DNA from: Galerina marginata
Lineage: Eukaryota > Basidiomycota > Agaricomycetes > Agaricales > Galerinaceae
Length of the DNA stretch: 64,000 nt
Assembly: GCA_023014335.1 (NCBI GenBank)
Contig: JAECYW010000026.1
Coordinates: 248,001-312,000 of the forward strand
Reading direction: 5' to 3'
Shown here: positions 36,147-49,100 of the stretch, piece by piece
Layout of the letters: each line of letters opens with the position of its first letter
Position numbering within the stretch: the stretch's first letter is position 1
Program-made: the position numbers and the translations under genes
Notes under the pieces: generated by a model
What the model saw: the letters and a program-made list of their open reading frames with translations, nothing else
Databases searched by the model: none
Told to the model about the DNA's origin: nothing

Positions 36147-37700
36147 CGACAGGTTAAATGCATTTCATTTCAAGTGTAAGTTCGATTTGTATATGCTCAC
36201 AGAATGCTTGCAATTGGGTAGCCAGCGATTCTTCACATCAGAGCATAGATCCTTGATCTGAGGCAGATCAGATATTCATGGATTCGATCAAGTTTATGAT
36301 AGTGCTTGTTTTTGATAACTAACCGATGTTGATGCGCTATAAGCGTCTCTGGGATCACGCTTGCCAAAATAAAGGATGCCAACACTGCCAACGACTGGGT
36401 TTGTGTCTACGTATTTATAATCTCACCGCTTTAGTCGGATAGAAGAGATAGAGCCCACTGACATGATCCTATGTAGTGGGGAGGGCCGATTTGGCTGAAA
36501 GAATGTAGATTGCAGAAGTGATTGGTTTCATAACGCTTTCTAAGGAAGCCCTATTGTCCATACGCGGAGGCAGGGGGGCGATGATTTTACACGCACTCGA
36601 GGCCTCTTTGACCGGGCTGAAACAATCTTTAGTCTTACCTACTTCTTTTCTCCTTTGACACGCAGCCAACAATTCTTCAAGACTCAGAGAGCTTCTTCCA
36701 AGATAGTTTGATGGCGATGAGGAAAAGGCGCTACTGTAAAATAGAATATTTTCTTTTCGCGGGAAAATGGCTATTTGTAGCTCACCTGCACCTTGAGGCG
36801 GACTGTGGATAATATAAACTGACCCGGAGTATGTGGAACGAAACGAACTTCAAGTATGTGTTCCCAATTCAATTTCTTATCCTCTCTACTGGTAGTTACT
36901 CCATTGGGCCATTAGTCAGGGCCTGACGTCTTTGTGCCTTTACGCCTGTACTTGTGAATGGAAAGCCGACCCAACCAGAATAGAATTTTGGAACCAACCT
37001 CAGTTCACGGGCAGGAAGGGGTTCTATAATTGGGTGTCTGTGAGAAAGGGAACCAAGAGATTTTTTAAATGCAGCCGGTATAATCTTACAGCTGTCACTC
37101 GGACAGAGATTGTGAGTTTTGGACATTCTCACGGCGGATTGACCGACGATCTCCCGCGCGCCAATGTCTGGAATCATCAAACACGTAGATAAACATTTTC
37201 TTATTCGTGTATATTATAGGTTCCAATGTTGGGGAAATATATCTGTAGCGTTATTAAGACACACCCCACCACCACCTCCCTGAAATCGAGCGAATGCAAT
37301 TTCACCAGATTGTCCGTTCTCGGGCGCTAAATATCTACGCTCGTTGACATGCCGTCTCTAAGATTGCGTAGGCTATGTTTATAATATATTCTGTAGGCGT
37401 ATATTACAACAAACGGGCTTGATAGATTTTTCGGTGAGCCGTGTTTTTGAAATACTAAATTGCCACGTCGTCGTGCATGTCAGGATGGTTCTCTTGCATT
37501 TGGCGCGCGCCGTTGTATCAAAGCCCAGGGCCGGATAAGTTACGTACGCTAGGGTATTTCTAGTTATCGCCTTCGATAAGTCGTCTTGCACTGCACACCA
37601 AATAACATACGATAATTCACAAAGTAGATGTTTGAAATTTTGGCTCGGATGCGAAAAATGAATTGTGCCCCTTAGCACTTCCCCTACATAAGATTAACTA
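36147..37700. other. Intergenic
   Basis: Promoter region of the seven-TM gene, then sequence without a convincing ORF. The two overlapping antiparallel ORFs at 36896-37192 show no recognisable domain. The last 300 bp is probably the 3' side of the P450 gene. Confidence 0.35.
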
Positions 37701-39370
37701 CTATTTATCACGTCGGTGAAGTACTATGTCAGCTTCAAACTTTGGAAGGGGTAATTGAAGGAAACTGTTCTGGAGCACCTCCAAGCCGGATGCTACGCCT
37801 TTTTCAAACTTGATCTCGACGTCGTATAAGTGAAAGCAAAGAATCACAAACATACGTACGGTTGACTTTGCAAGAAAAGCCCCAGAGCACTTGGAAATTC
37901 TGATTAGCTTCTTTAAAGGTGGTAAATAAAGCAAGCTCACGACATGGGGACCGGCGCTGAATGCAAGTGACCGATTCGGAGCCTGGCTTTGGATGTAACG
38001 GTCGGGTTTGAATCTATGCGCATCCTCGAAATGATCGTTACTGTGATGGTACCCCTGGGTATCAGCCAAAATATAGTCTCCCTTGGAAATCGGAACGACA
38101 GATCCATTGTCGTCCATGAGGGAAGTATCTGTGCTTGCCTGCCGCAATACAACAGTCTGGGCCAAGAGTCGGATCACCTCGTTGACTGTAGAACTGAGTA
38201 AAGGAAAGTCCGGAGTAAGGCTTCGCGCATCTAGCTGAAGCAGCTGAGGTAACTGAGGGTACTTGGTGTCCACCGCTTGCTGTATTTCCTGCCGTATTTC
38301 CCGGTATAGATCTGGATAGACCAGGATATAGCGCATCACCCAGTTCGTAAGACGAGCGATGTTACCCGATGTGCCCCAGAGGAGATAGTTTATTATCCGT
38401 GATGTTTCTTCGTCCGTAGTCGGGGATTGCTTGAGCTTTCGAGTCACGATCGACATAAGCTCGGACGCGCCTTGGAGATCTCCCTCATCGTTATCCGTCC
38501 AGTATTGTTCTATATGGGCAGACACGGCTTCCAACAAACTTTCTCGTCCTTGTATTGCGCTACGGGAGAAATAAGGTAGTCTGCGGATAATATTATGAAC
38601 GCCGTTGTCGTACGCCCTCCAGTGGTTGTACGTCTTCGCTTTGCAATTAAAATTCGTTCCCATAAACATGCCGTACACTGCGAAGTGATTGGCGCTAAAA
38701 ACAAACTCGTCCAAGGAATATGTCGTCGGATTTTCGCTGGCGGTAAACCTGCGTAGATGCTGAATTACTATAGCGTTATAAGCGCTCATAAGCGGCCCAG
38801 CGCGATTGGGGCTGAGGAGTCCGTGTGAGGCGCCGAAAATGTCAAGAACCGCCGGCCATATTTTGGGCATCCGTTCGTCGTCGAGGCCGGAGATAACGTG
38901 GAGGTTCAGATAATCGACGATCCCGAAGTCCGTGCTTTTGCGGTGGAGGATGGTTAGGATAGACTTCGGCGAGGATGTGATCAGGATTGTGCGACCAGCG
39001 GCATAAATTTTGTATACAGAACCGTATCGATTTCTATTCGCGTCATCAGAAATCCGCATAAAGTCCAAAAAGCACTCGGATATCGAGCAGTAACATACCG
39101 GCAGTCCTGGAGAAAATTTGTCGGAGCGCGAACAAAGTCAAGAGCACTCCCGACCCACGGGAATGAGGACTTGACCATAGGGATTGCTGACGCAACAGAG
39201 CGGCGAAAAACCCGGCGATAGGTGACGAGTGCGAGGGCGAGTATCAAGATAGTGGCAGTAAAGCTAGGCAGGAATAAATGGTGCTTGGACGACCACCGCG
39301 ACTGTCCAATACTGGACGAAAAATAAGCAGCCAAAAAGCTGGGGTAAGTCTTTGAACTCATCTTTGTCAT
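37701..39370 (-). CDS. Cytochrome P450 with CYP7/CYP8-like I-helix
   Basis: About 516 residues in three exons: 39099-39370, 37941-39033, 37701-37889. Joining exons 1 and 2 gives FLQDCRNRYGSVYKIYAAG, and joining 2 and 3 rebuilds the heme loop FSAGPHVCSG with the Cys ligand. An N-terminal anchor (FLPSFTATILILALALVTY), the K-helix ExxR (NEVIRLL) and a PERF-like HRFKPDRY are present. The I-helix reads LLWGTSGNIARLTNW instead of the usual AGxDT/S; a Trp/Gly-Asn pattern here is known from CYP7 and CYP8 enzymes (sterol 7-alpha-hydroxylase and prostacyclin synthase), so oxygen activation may be atypical. Start at 39370 chosen because it directly precedes the anchor; 39445 is also open. The substrate is unknown; a sterol or other lipid is a guess from the I-helix type. 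Confidence 0.86.
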
Positions 39371-40935
39371 GCTTTGGAAAGCGATCTCGACGGGAGGCTT
39401 TATAGCTAACGAAAGGTTAGCTGCAGCTATCAACTGATACAGCATATATTACTCACGCCACATATCGTAGACGGACTATTTTTGGAGAAAAAGTGGAGGG
39501 CAAGCCCTTTCGTATGTTTGTTTGAAAATTGATGGTTAGTCTGTTTGAAGCTTCAAGGAAGATCAGACAGTCGAGATTCAAGAGACCAGCTGGTAGAGGC
39601 GGACCTAAGATCAAACCTTCCTGATGTGTTCCAGTCCTATCCATGATTGGTTGCCGGCGCCCATTTTTGGCCTCCGGATCTGTTCCCATTTTGTTTCAAT
39701 CATTAAGATCCACCGTTTTTATATCCCACACTTCCTTCCTCTGATTATACTGATCACACCAAGAACACGTCCTCACATTATTGCATCGAATTTTCTTTTG
39801 CGTGGGTACCTAAGGGGCTGAGTTCTCGAGACCGCGAAGGTCGAGTGTTCAGCCCACACGGACACAATCCAAATAGGAAGACGAAGAATGTTGACGGCGA
39901 CTCTTCGCCTAATAACCATCTTCCCAAGCTGGACTCCTGCTAGATCCAAGTAATCAGAAACTGGGTCTCTATAAAGTATAATATTAAATTTGGAGGATGT
40001 GATATACGAGTACATTTGACTTGCTATGGTTATAATAATGTTTGATTAAGTAAAAGAACGAAACAATCAAGGCTCTGACGGGGTGAAAGTGCCATCTTAG
40101 TTAGTCGGTACTTAGTGGGTACTCCTCGGAACAGAAACTGCGGTCCAGGAAGGGGTAATATGCGGTTATTTTGATCGCACCGTCCTTACTCAAAGCCCAT
40201 ATACGCATCACTTGGAGTCGAATTATAGTCGGTCTGCTTCGTAACGCATACCAGTGATGCCGCTCAAATCCCATAGCCTTTTTGCCTTCTGGCTTGCACC
40301 GAGTCGACCGACACGTTTCGGAGGCGGCGTTGTACAAAAACAGACGTCATATATTGTGGGCCGTAGACGCGCAGCACATAAACACTCAGTTTGAGTCCGG
40401 TTAGGAGACGAAGTTATAAATGCCTTGTTCTGCCTGCCAGCTGTTTCGAAGACCTACTCATAAGTATGAGTATTTAGGGCATAGATTCGAAAGCGGCTAT
40501 CACTGTGCATAATCCTGGGACCATCGAAGGTGCGAGGGTGTGGGTTTCGTTAGAGCATCGTTGACATATGCATTCCAATCGAAAAGCCTTCAGATCCTGT
40601 GGGCAGAGAAGAACCCATCTCGATGTTACGCCGAACTTGTTGCGTGTCCATAAATAGTCAAACAAGAACGGTATTTTGATTAGCAAGGCTTACATAACAG
40701 TCCGCGACCGCCGGAAATGATATGTGGGCCTACGCCGGTTATTCCCACTGATCCATCCATCGATCCAAGCAAGCTCCAGTCACTCGGAAATGATTCAACC
40801 TGAACTTCCTGTTGATGAGTTCGTTGACATGTTAGGCTTCTCCCTCGAAAAGCATCCACGGCATCTGGGCTTGTCTCGACGAACATATAATAGGACGGCT
40901 GGAATCGTTTCATTACAATTCCTCTCTTTTGCGTT
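39371..40935. other. Intergenic between divergent P450 and GMC genes
   Basis: The two genes are transcribed away from each other, so this 1.5-kb stretch should hold both promoters. Several short ORFs on both strands (for example 40680-40952) have no family features. I see no clear operator-like repeat. Confidence 0.4.
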
Positions 40936-42982
40936 ATGTGGCCATTTAACACTTACCCAGAGCTGAAAGCTCAAGAGGTCGCAAACCGAACGTTTGACTA
41001 TATCATCGTGGGAGGTAAGTACCCGTCAGTCATGACTTCAAATATTTGAATGAAGCACGACCATTTTGTTAGGGGGTACTGCGGGATGCTGCCTTGCTGC
41101 ACGTCTGAGTGAAAGTCCAAACACATCCGTACTTGTCATCGAGCGTGGACGCATAGGCGACACGTGGCTCTCTAAAGTTCCTCTTCTGTCCGCCAATTTA
41201 TACGCCAGCGACGCTTTCTGTGCTATATTCGACAGCGCACCAGTCGCCCATGCCGATGGCCGGAAGCTGGATACGATTATTGGAGAAGGTCTTGGGGGCG
41301 GTTCGCGGGTCAACTCCTGTGTCTACACACGAGGCATAGCCGATTACAACAAGTGGAAGGAAATGGGTCATCCTGATTGGGGCTACGATGAACTTGAATC
41401 CCTCTTCGCGAAGTCAGAAAACACGTTGACAAAACAAGCATCTCGTTTTAGGGGAAAGAAGGGTCAGTGGGTTACGGTGTTCTAACCCCAACGCGCGACT
41501 CACGATATCATTTATAGGTCCGTGGATGAATCAAACGATTTACGAATTTGCCTTCAAACCTCATGCCTAGTAAGTAACGATCCTTTTTCATGTCGTAGAG
41601 GAGTCCTATAACTGAACCCGGCGGTTACAGCGTATACCAAGCCGCAGAGCGCCTCGGGTTTCCTCACATCGCAGACATCAATTCCCCAGATGAGCCAGCG
41701 TCCGGTATCGCCACGATGGATATCACAACAACTGCTTCAGGTCAGCGCCATAGTACAATGCATGCATTCCTTCCCCAGGCTGTGGCGGCGGCTCGCAAGG
41801 CTCACTTGAATGTGTGCCCAAATACAATTGTCTCGCGACTTGACATCGTGGGCGGCAGTAAACCCAAGGTCAAAGGGGTTTTCTTTCAGAGCGTCTCAGG
41901 TGGCCAAGAATTCAAGGCATTTGTGCGGAAAGAGGTTATCCTGTGTGCTGGCGCGGTTACCAACCCCCAGATATTGATGTTAAGGTATGTTTCCTTCCAT
42001 GTCATTAAGCTGGTACAATAACGTTGTGCCAGTGGCGTTGGCCCGAAGGCTCACCTCAAGCAGTTCAACATCAACGTGATTAAGGATATGCCAGGTGTCG
42101 GTAATTATCTTGTAAGTCACTTTTTTGCTGTCCTGTCATTTCTTTTTATCGACAACTATTTTCGTTGGCCTATAGGGCGACCACTCCGGGGTTCCTACAT
42201 CATGGGAAGTCCCAGTCGACGACTCTCTTCATCTCGTCTACAACAAACCGATGCGAGTGCTGTGGGATTTTATCCGCTACATGACCTCTGGAAAAGGACT
42301 CTTCTCGCTGCCGTTCTTGCAGTCGTCGCTCTTTGTGAACACCTCGCTGCTCAATGATCAATCCGAGCTCATGAGCAGTGATAGGTCGCGCCTCGACGTC
42401 AGACAGCCGAAAAACATTCCTGACATCGAAATTATGCCTAGTCATCACAGAGCTAATGCCCTCCCAAAAGATCCAATCTTGGATAAAATCGGAATCTTCA
42501 ATCTCACTACGACACTTGTGCAGCCCAAATCTCGTGGATCGATACGTCTTCGCTCCCGCAATCCCCTCGAACGACCCCTTGTAGACCTTGGATTCCTCGC
42601 TGATCCCGACGACATCATCACGTTACGCAAGGGCTTACGCCTTTCTCTGAAGCTCGCAAAACAGATGACGATTGAAGGTTACCCACTTAAACCTGTTGCT
42701 TCCCAGCTCCCAAACTCAGAAAGCGACGAAGACCTGGACAAATACATTCGCCATAACATACGTAGCTGTTTGCATTATATGTCGAGTTGCAGGATGGCCC
42801 CGGAGGATGACCCCAACCCTGGAGTGGTTGACGACGAGCTCAGAGTGCACGGTATTGGAGGACTTCGCATCGCTGATACCTCCGTTTTCCCAGACACTAT
42901 CTCAACCCATACGATGGCTGTCGCCGTTGTTGTGGCAGAAAAGTGCGCTCAGATGATTCAAGCCCAAAATTCTGTGGGTTGA
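40936..42982 (+). CDS. GMC-family FAD oxidoreductase (aryl-alcohol oxidase/dehydrogenase-like)
   Basis: Six exons: 40936-41014, 41073-41462, 41518-41569, 41631-41984, 42033-42111, 42176-42982, giving about 585 residues. The first junction rebuilds the FAD dinucleotide-binding motif DYIIVGGGTAGCCLAARL. GMC signature 1 reads GGGSRVNSCVYTRG, and signature 2 GAVTNPQILMLSGVGP appears across the fourth junction. Catalytic residues lie in LHYMSSCRMAP (His) and STHTMAVAVVVAEKCA (second His). No clear secretion signal: the N-terminus MWPFNTYPELKAQEV is hydrophilic, suggesting an intracellular enzyme. These enzymes oxidise alcohols using FAD. It is divergent from the neighbouring P450, the kind of pairing seen in metabolite gene clusters. 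The exact substrate cannot be told. Confidence 0.92.
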
Positions 42983-43063
42983 CCAAAGAGCACTGGACCG
43001 TAATAACCGTATTTATATTTAAAGTACGATACAGACGTGAGATGTACCCAGCATGTTCAGGTT

Positions 43064-43601
43064 TCATTCAATGCACATATCAGGTTGACGTAGCCGTTCG
43101 CTCTCTTCCTGCAGATCCTTGGCCGATTCTGAGGAGTAGGAGCGGACGAGCTCGACACCCCTGTTCTTCACACCTTCTCCGTCTTTGACAGGCGCAGAGA
43201 CAACTCTCGTAGCACCAACATTGTAAAATTCGCAACTTGGCCTGCTGATCTGACGCATGTGCTCTGGTACCAGCTTAACTGCTCGTCTATCTATCCTGAA
43301 GGGGAGGGGAGGCCATATTTCCTGAACGGTCGAGGAACTCGTTCTGGGCCATAAATCGTTCACAATTTTGGTTGGTTTAAACTTGGGCCTGATCGTTTCA
43401 ACCTCCCTTTTGTCGCCTAGATTGAAGAGTCAGGGGGGGTGAAGTTCTGACCACGGAGTGCCACTGCTTTATGTTTATTAGTTTCCTTGACGTCGGCCTG
43501 AAATTCAACGTTCAACGTTCAACACCAATATCGAGCTCGACTTCAACTTTGGCTTCGACTGCAGCCACTGGCGTTTGGAACGGACTTCTGGCCGTCGCCA
43601 T
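43064..43601 (-). CDS. Small hypothetical protein, convergent with GMC gene
   Basis: Three exons (43542-43601, 43455-43497, 43064-43416) with introns of 44 and 38 nt keep one frame from ATG at 43601 (MATARSPFQTPVAAV) to the stop at 43064, about 150 residues. The second intron has a good branch-site-like CTGAC and CTAG acceptor and removes an in-frame stop, which supports it. The protein is basic and charged, with no TM or signal, and I do not recognise it. Its 3' end lies 81 bp from the GMC stop, so transcripts may overlap. Confidence 0.45.
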
Positions 43602-45822
43602 GATCAACGTCAACGAACGTCAACATACCTGACCTTTTCGACGGCAATCGCAGATTTTCTGCACTGGTGTATGTTCCACTAAGTCCGGTCTTGATGAAGC
43701 CTATCTTTCAGAATACAGACTCTGTTGTCTGTTATTTTACATGAAGAACCAGTGGCATCTCGAAATCACTAACCGGCATTCTGAACCTCTACGGGCTTTA
43801 TTCCAGTCATTCCTAGATGATTCATGGCCTGATTTTGAGGTTTGAATTGCAGAGACCAAAAGACTTTCCAGGGATCCAAGCAAACAACACTCGATGCTGC
43901 CAAGGCAAAGAAATGAGAACTGGGAATGGTTTAGACATGGTAAATGCATCGCTTTCTGAGATGGTTGACTTGTATATTTTGGGGACAGCTAATTAGCCCA
44001 AAGATAGAGTATATAGCGTCGATCAGAGGAAGTGAGCAGGATATAAAAGAGGTGCAGGTGCAGAATCTCCGTCTATGCACATGCGGGAGCAGACGCGACA
44101 ACATGCTCACTCGCATTGTCCGAACATCTTGCAGTGGAAGATGATTTTCAGGAAATGTGTGCGGGTAACTGGGCCGTACTGGGCCTACATGTGGGGAAGG
44201 AACGATAGAGCACGTCGTGTGTTCGACGACAGAGAGAGAGAGACAGAGGATGGTGGGGAATATCAAAAGGACTTCAAGTCGAGAACGACGCCGCAGATTC
44301 AGGCCTACCTGCCAACGAAGCCCAATACATACCTCAGCAATATTCTCGAAAAACCAGGGCGATAAATGAACGCAGGTTTGAGGCTTAATGCTATGCAGTT
44401 CTGGGTGTGTGTCGGCAGGCTGGGGTGAAGTGGGTGTATATCAACATATACTAGTGGCGGATTCTGGGAAAATGGTATGGGGACCGACTGCCTAAGGTCA
44501 CCCGAGGCCAATAGCTAAAATCCACTAGTCAATTACGCCTCGAGAGATTGTTAATAGAACCGTGCCCCGGGGAGACGAGGGACAAAGGCGATAAGTCGAT
44601 AGGACTTGAAACTTGTACCGATATCAAGATACCGACAGAAAAATTGTTAGGAGGCCAGCATCAACGGAGAAAGCAGTGTCAAATGAAATCAAGTATGAAT
44701 TTCATCGGCACCCATACACAAGACAGGGACGATGTTGAAACAGCACTCGCGCTGACAACAGAATTATTGTGGGGATATATTACACACGATGTTCGCCGTG
44801 CCCTTGCAAGGTTGTTCGAGAACTCCACAGTCCCGTGCGTGGGGTGTAGGAATCATCCGCGAATCACACCACGGCTCTGCTGATATTAGGGTCAAAGCCT
44901 GGGCTAGATGGAAGCAGCAGGACTTTTTACTGATGCGTGCTGGTGACCTCAGATTTGAGCAGAACACGCGAGTCTGGCAGTAATAGTTTCTACAGCACAA
45001 AGACCTCTCTGGCCACCCGCAGAAGCGAACCCGTCCGTTAACTGGCCCAGTGTCTGATTCTTCTTCTGAAGACGGCATCTACGCGAGATCGTGTGTATAT
45101 GGATGATCGCTGATCCTGCATGTGGCCATCGGATGGGCGAACAGGCCTGCTACTAGAGGGGAGCCAGGGCTGACATGTACAAGAGACGCTGGTGGCTGGA
45201 TTGACGCTGATCGAAGATTGGATGGGCGACAAGAGGAGAGACGAGACTAGACGATGCTGCAAGATGGACGTCGCCAAACAACGGTGGGTTTCCCACTTGA
45301 GTCTCTGTACCTGGGGGAATCGCTGGCAGACATTAAGGATTTCGAAATGAAGAAGCTGAAGGTATACCTGTAGTTTCTGAGATCAACTGAAAGATTGGAG
45401 ACACAGAGGGATATACACGTGTAGAGTATCCTCGGCGCACATGCAGGGGCAATCAAGAAATGGGATAAAGGGATTTGGATCGAATAATCAGAGGTGTAAG
45501 TGCTGTTGAGATGGTGGCAGGTAAGACAACTGCCAGTGGCCATTGTGTTACAATCGCGGATAAATTCTCGGTCACCTCGTGGCGTGTGAAGTTTGTGAAG
45601 CCCGATATGCTTCAGCGAATAGGAATGACAGAAATTGAAACAGCGCTTCGGCCATTTTTGGCGGTCTACTGAGTACATTGTCGTGCTAAGTATTGGGCGA
45701 TTTTGCTTAACTGCCACCCGTAGGTGGTTCCTCTGTCACTGGACAAGTTGACAACAAACACGTCCGGGCGTAATACACCGAGAAGAATTCTTAGGTAAAG
45801 CCCTCTGGCATCAATTCACAAC
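43602..45822. other. Intergenic
   Basis: ORFs here (43931-44266, 44075-44365, 44548-44883, 45247-45717) overlap on opposite strands and show no motif or splice pattern. No gene seen. Confidence 0.35.
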
Positions 45823-46139
45823 TTGCTTCTGACTGAAAACATGAGACAAAAATCAGAATCCGCAGAGGACGACACTTTTCGCATATGCCTGACAAACATG
45901 AGATACGCCAGCTGCACTCCTGGGGATATAAGGTTCTTGAAAAGTTTGGTTATCAATCCCACTGCCCAGAACAAGTCTCGATTCAAAAACAAGAAATTCC
46001 GAAACACAGCGGTTATTACTGCGCTAAACGCTCAAGACAAGAGTTCAGGGAACTGGAGGCCTTGAATAAAATGATGGAGATGCGATATAATAAGCTCATA
46101 CCGGACGACGCCGTAGCTGAACTGCGAAACCTGCCCTGA
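45823..46139 (+). pseudogene. PIF1/Helitron-type helicase fragment
   Basis: A plus-strand stretch reads LTENMRQKSESAEDDTFR, then CLTNMRYASCTPGDIRFLKS and FRNTAVITALNAQDK, a pattern I know from the C-terminal half of PIF1-like helicases and Helitron helicases widespread in mushroom genomes. The frame then shifts; the other frame continues with MMEMRYNKLIPDDAVAELRNLP and ends at 46139. The Walker motifs and Rep domain are absent and nothing of the kind lies next to it, so this is a truncated, frameshifted transposon remnant and not a functional gene. Confidence 0.6.
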
Positions 46140-49100
46140 AATCCTACTATGATATGAATGATGAAGAAGACGATACCAGAGATGAAAATAAATCTTCACA
46201 GCGCCTTAGACGGTCGACCAGACCTGGAAGGTGGTGTCCTAGACAGCGACGGCGCTTTATGGAACACAACTCTCAATAATGAAACACGACAAGAGTACGC
46301 TGAGACGCTAGAGCGAAACAGAAATGAAAAACCCAAAAAGAGATCGGCTCAGCCTCCAAGCAACGCACATGAGCGTAATTTGGATACAGCACCCATGCCA
46401 CCGCAAACAAAAAAAATTTAAACCGTCGAAACAGCCACTGGCTCTGGGCGGTACGGTAAAAAAAAGCGCCAATGACACAGCTGGTACGGTAAAGACCACC
46501 GGCGCATTCTCAGTGGACTAACAAGGGAATGAGGGAATTGGAGTTGCGCTTGTCGCAGGTTGCGGGGACTCACAGGTATACCCACGAAGATAGGTATCAT
46601 ACCATAGGTCATTTATATGTTTAGCGTATAGGAGGAATAAAGAAATATATTTCAGAAATTCTACAACAAATACAAGCTTAAAAAAGGACGAAGTGACGCC
46701 ACTGACGCGACGCGCGAGAAATTGATCTGAGATCACATGACAGGCTTGTTTATCCATCGACGCGATTCCCTTTCCGCTCTTTCAACACAACCTCGTATAC
46801 GGCAGCCTCTGGGGTGTTGCAGCACTGGTCGCCACAGCAGCGACCATTGCGGAGCAGCCGGTGCTGCACCCCCTTCAACACAGGCATCATAGGTAGCAAC
46901 TGGACCGGGGTCTGCACTAACCCAGGTGCCTCCCCACCAGCCAAGCCCCTGTAGCCTGTCCCTCAGCAAGCCCTGGTCGTGCAAGCCGCCTTTCTTTTAT
47001 CCAGTATGCACAAGTGAGCGCCCTGGGTCCCTGTTATCAACCCACTCAGTCAGTTTCGCCATTAGACCGCAGGCTGGTGTAGCCGTTTTCGCCTCGCCGC
47101 CTTTCTTACTTGCTGCCTCACCTACTTGCTGCCTCACCACGAACGCACGTAATCCCTCTGGCTTCCAATCCTGCTGGCGCACCCGATCACCGTCTTTGGG
47201 CCCACACCCAGTCTCGCTAGCTGCGCAGCTTATCAGCTATCACACCCACACCGGTGCAACCGAGACGGCCTTTCGATGTGCGATTCTCGACGCAGACTAC
47301 TGGGGCTTACCCGTGCGAGGCTGGCGGAGAAGACGGAGGTAATCGTTGGGTTGCTTAGTGCTTAGCGGTTAGGTGCTAGCCCCTTGGTGCGTTTGAAATT
47401 CAATTCCTTCAGCCCCGCCTGACCCCCTGCCCCTAGGAAAACGCCTCCTTTCGTGGAATGCTTCAGAGGCAGTCACTACTCCACACCCGCTGCCCCGGCA
47501 CTGGCCCGAAGTAGAAGTTCCGGGGTCAGCATTGATCTCAGACCACTGTTGCCATCTCCTCCTGCCCCACATGCTGCGCGCAGCCTTGGCCCACACCGCC
47601 AGTTCTCTTTAACTGTCGGTATTTGCTATCTGTACTAGAGTACTGTCTGCGGATACGGACGCGCACGCACACCGGAGTTACCCTTTAAATCATCAAACCT
47701 GGTGTGAACCTCACGGTCAGTAAACTTTCTATGCACTCAAGAGATAATATACATCAATGACAGACCATGCGGTTCATTCAGGTTCATCCATAACTTTACT
47801 CGAGTAGGTGAGAAGCGATATCCTGCGCGACGCTTGACCAGCCTATTTTCTTCCATTTTTTTGGAGGCTTTTGCGATACAAAGACCAACATCTCACAGAC
47901 GCTCAATCGAGCCCCGTCGTTACGCGTCGTTTGTAAAGAAAGAAAAACGCGGGTCCACAGATAATTCGGATCCGTTCTTGAAGCCGACCTCTAGCCTCTC
48001 AACCAAACTAAATTGTCCTTTGTTTTTATAGCACCCTCACTCGAATTCATATACGCCCAAGTCGCTCATGAACCACTCCCCCACACGCCGATACCTAATT
48101 CACTCTCATGAGCTTGAACTGAACATAGTCAGAGCGTTGATCTCAGCCAAACCTAAGGTTAGAAACGAGCGCTGGTACGGCCCAATCACCCTATTGATGC
48201 TTTCTAGTTTTTCCAGATCGTTTTCACCTCCCACTGCACCTCTGTTACAACTCTGACTCATCTGGAAACAAGAACCAGGTATGCGTCCCGCTGGCGACTC
48301 ATCAATCGCACGGCAGTGCGTTGGTCCTGCGGATAACGGGTGCGACTGGGCGATTTTCGTCTTATTTTGTTCTTGGAGCTGAACGTGGTTTCTACAGTGC
48401 ATTCGAATTCGTGCCTATGTTCTCATTGACGACCTCAGATTTAGGTCTTTAATATCCCAACTTACAACCACCTCGGTCCACGCAAGGCCCTCATACCCTT
48501 TTGTGTCGGACAGACGTCTTCGAGGCTACATCTCGATTCTCATCCATTTGCTGGCGACACCGCTGAGACTTTAGGCTGCATTCGTAACCTTACCAGACGT
48601 CGCGGGCCGCGCTGTCCATCGTAGCGACGCGCGACTTTGGCGTCGGACCTGAGGCCGAGTCAATCGCGGAACGGAAGCAGCTACTGATCATGAGCGATTT
48701 TGTCCACTAGGTTTAACTTACTCTTGCGATACGGCTCAGGACCTTATTTTCTGCGACAATTCGAAGGATGCATTGCTCTTGAACTTATGTTAGGCCTTAA
48801 GCTAATTAATGCTTTGCGTCTTGAAAGTAAGTCCGAATTGTCAGCCCTCTTTTGTGCCGTTTATTTGTTCGCCTATCTTTTAATCGAGATTCGGACAAGA
48901 CAGGCCGCCTTCCCTGTTTTTCCTTTTCGCCTCAATTTCAACAAACGCGTCCTTAGTTGAGGCGTTATCCGGGATGGCTTCCACTGGTGAACACCGATGC
49001 CCGAGATTCTCCGGTTCTGGTGGGGATACTCCATCGTCTCTGGCCCATAGTCTTAAGTTCAGCTGGACAAACTTCGATGGACAGGCGATTAGTATATTGG

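Noticed and set aside
46926..47342. 138-codon plus-strand ORF in GC-rich DNA
   Set aside because: Long ORFs are expected by chance at high GC; Cys/Ser/Pro-rich translation without motif.
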